A stretch of DNA of 6,896 bases from Candidatus Brocadiaceae bacterium (GTDB taxonomy: Bacteria > Planctomycetota > Brocadiia > Brocadiales > Brocadiaceae). Positions within the stretch are counted from its first letter, which is position 1. Every line of letters begins with the position of its first letter. The stretch lies in contig JANLHY010000503.1 of NCBI GenBank assembly GCA_024653795.1, positions 1-6,896 of the forward strand, written 5' to 3'. The notes under the pieces are model-generated. The model did not search any database. It saw only the letters and a program-made list of their open reading frames with translations, and had not been told where the DNA came from. Below, piece by piece: positions 5,516 to 6,896 of the stretch. Made by a program: the position numbers and the translations under genes.

Positions 5516-6507
5516 GAAATTTCCAGGAATTTGTTAACACAAAAGTACTTATTACAGGTGGACTTGGTTTCATTGGCTCATCGCTTGCCCGACGATTGGT
5601 TCAGCTTCACGCCAATGTCACCTTAGTAGATAGCCTTATCCCACTCTATGGTGGTAATTTTTTTAACATCCATAATATAAAAGACCAGGTGACCGTTAAT
5701 ATCAGTGATGTCCGAGATCCTTATGCGATGGCTTATCTTGTTCAGGGGCAGGACTATTTATTTAATCTGGCAGGCCAAACCAGTCATATAGATTCAATGA
5801 CTGATCCGCAAACCGACCTTGATATTAATGCATCAGCCCAGTTATCCATTCTTGAAGCATGTCGTAAACACAACCCAAGTGTAAAAATTATCTTTGCCAG
5901 TACTCGCCAACTCTATGGTAAGCCAGAGTACCTGCCGGTTGATGAGAAACATCCCATTCGTCCTGTCGATGTGAATGGTATTAATAAGCTGGCAGGCGAG
6001 TGGTACCATTTGCTTTATAACAATGTTTATAAAATTCGTGCCTGTGCGCTGCGCTTAACCAATACATACGGCCCTGGCATGCGGGTAAAGGATGCGCGAC
6101 AGACATTCCTGGGAATCTGGGTAAGGAATTTGATTAAAGGAATACCGATTAAAGTATTTGGTAACGGACTCCAATTACGCGACTTCAATTATGTTGAGGA
6201 TGTGGTGGATGCCCTCTTGCTCGCAGCCGTTAATCCTAAAGCCGATGGTGAGGTATTTAATTTAGGGAGCACTGAATACATTAATTTAAGAAATTTGGCT
6301 ACTTTATTGATTGAGATTTTTCAAAAAGGCATCTATGAGATACTGCCCTTTCCTCCCGATCTCAAGGCAATCGACATTGGTGATTATTACAGTAATTACA
6401 GCAAGATTAATAAATCTTTGGGATGGTCACCACGTGTTCCCCTTAGAGATGGGCTGAAGCAAACTATTGAGTACTATATTCAGAACAAAACTAACTATTT
6501 AGAATAG
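5512..6507 (+). CDS. SDR-family NAD-dependent epimerase/dehydratase with Asn at the catalytic Tyr position
   Basis: A 331-residue extended SDR (NAD-dependent epimerase/dehydratase) expected to act on a nucleotide-linked sugar. The NAD-binding motif is LITGGLGFIGSSLARRL (13-29), with the acidic residue D40 after strand 2 (TLVD), favouring NAD over NADP. Further family features are FNLAGQTSH (84-92), FASTRQLYGKPEYLPVDE (128-145), LRLTNTYGPGMRVKDARQTF (180-199), LRDFNYVEDVVDALLLA (222-238) and FNLGSTEYINL. Where most relatives have the YxxxK pair, this protein reads VNGINK (154-159): Lys159 is present but Tyr is replaced by Asn155. The start overlaps the preceding stop as ATGA, with AAAGAAG at 5494-5500 as a likely ribosome site. 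It is followed two bases later by an aminotransferase, so the pair probably makes an amino sugar. It may be an epimerase, dehydratase or other sugar oxidoreductase. Confidence 0.9.
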   Translation: MRNFQEFVNTKVLITGGLGFIGSSLARRLVQLHANVTLVDSLIPLYGGNFFNIHNIKDQVTVNISDVRDPYAMAYLVQGQDYLFNLAGQTSHIDSMTDPQTDLDINASAQLSILEACRKHNPSVKIIFASTRQLYGKPEYLPVDEKHPIRPVDVNGINKLAGEWYHLLYNNVYKIRACALRLTNTYGPGMRVKDARQTFLGIWVRNLIKGIPIKVFGNGLQLRDFNYVEDVVDALLLAAVNPKADGEVFNLGSTEYINLRNLATLLIEIFQKGIYEILPFPPDLKAIDIGDYYSNYSKINKSLGWSPRVPLRDGLKQTIEYYIQNKTNYLE

Positions 6508-6509
6508 AT

Positions 6510-6896
6510 ATGATTTTGATGAATGACTTCCGGGCAGAACCTATAGAGCTTATACAGCAGGAAGTTGCCGCGGTTGAAAGGGTGATTAAGTCTGGTTGGT
6601 ACATTCTTGGAAGCGAAGTCAGGAATTTTGAGTCAGCTTGGGCTAATCGCTGTCGGGTAAAGTATGCTGTTGGGGTTGGTAATGGGATGGATGCCATTGA
6701 AATTGGGTTGCGAGCTCTTAACATAGGTCCTGGAGATGAAGTAATTACTACCCCTATGACAGCTTTTGCTACTGTGTTGGCGATTATTCGTGCTGGCGCA
6801 ACGCCGGTGCTTGCTGATATTAATCCCGCAACAGCCTTGTTAGATCCTCTGAGTGTTGAACGATGCTTATCCTCTCATACAAGGGCAGTCTTACTT
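6510..6896 (+). CDS. DegT/DnrJ/EryC1/StrS sugar aminotransferase, 3' end outside window
   Basis: The first 129 codons of a PLP-dependent aminotransferase of the DegT/DnrJ/EryC1/StrS (fold type I) family, which transfers an amino group from an amino acid, usually glutamate, to a keto-sugar nucleotide. Visible signatures are SGWYILGSEVRNFESAWA (28-45), VGVGNGMDAIEIGLRAL (54-70) with the loop that contacts the PLP phosphate, IGPGDEVITTPMTAFATV (72-89), and GATPVLADINPATALLDP (96-113). The PLP Lys and the conserved Asp lie beyond the window, so activity cannot be judged. The frame is open to the last base. ATG 6510 is used, two bases after the epimerase stop; ATG 6519 (MNDFRAE) is an alternative three codons later. 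No strong ribosome site is seen, so coupling to the epimerase is likely. The order epimerase then aminotransferase points to amino-sugar synthesis. Confidence 0.92.
   Translation, partial: MILMNDFRAEPIELIQQEVAAVERVIKSGWYILGSEVRNFESAWANRCRVKYAVGVGNGMDAIEIGLRALNIGPGDEVITTPMTAFATVLAIIRAGATPVLADINPATALLDPLSVERCLSSHTRAVLL

Noticed and set aside
1..6896. tRNA, rRNA, CRISPR repeats, transposase or insertion-sequence ends
   Set aside because: Nothing with these structures or repeats was seen by eye; coding sequence occupies nearly the whole window.

Overview
The window is part of a surface-polysaccharide (O-antigen or capsule type) biosynthesis locus, probably from a Gram-negative bacterium. All genes are on the + strand, tightly packed, and no convincing terminator or strong promoter is visible, so they look like one transcription unit that runs off both ends. 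The taxon cannot be fixed from the sequence. The AT-rich central genes, the Wzx-type flippase and the mix of sugar-modifying enzymes are typical of laterally exchanged O-antigen or capsule islands.

Layout from left to right: (1) the C-terminal three quarters of a Wzx-like flippase, cut by the left edge (2-943); (2) a 213-base gap with no intact gene but short hydrophobic reading frames that may be a decayed membrane-protein gene; (3) an FkbM-family methyltransferase (1157-1876); (4) a 124-base gap filled exactly by a 45-codon frame that touches both neighbours; (5) a GT-A-type glycosyltransferase (2001-2921); (6) a TIGR04325/LIC12133-type methyltransferase, coupled by an ATGA overlap (2918-3739); (7) a radical SAM protein with a SPASM-like C-terminus (3747-4739); (8) a class I SAM methyltransferase, probably starting at TTG (4787-5515); (9) an SDR-family NAD-dependent epimerase/dehydratase, coupled by a second ATGA overlap (5512-6507), in which the usual catalytic Tyr is Asn; (10) the first 129 codons of a DegT/DnrJ/EryC1/StrS aminotransferase, cut by the right edge (6510-6896).

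Inferred cooperation: the epimerase/dehydratase and the aminotransferase would make a nucleotide-linked (amino)sugar. The glycosyltransferase adds a sugar to the lipid-linked repeat unit. The three methyltransferases and the radical SAM enzyme are candidates for decorating or remodelling that sugar or glycan. The flippase exports the finished unit. Four SAM-using proteins from four different families within about 4.4 kb is the most distinctive property of the window. Base composition changes from AT-rich (genes 3-8) to more balanced (genes 9-10) near 5512, which suggests a mosaic origin. No Wzy polymerase, initiating transferase, RNA gene, CRISPR array or intact mobile element is visible.
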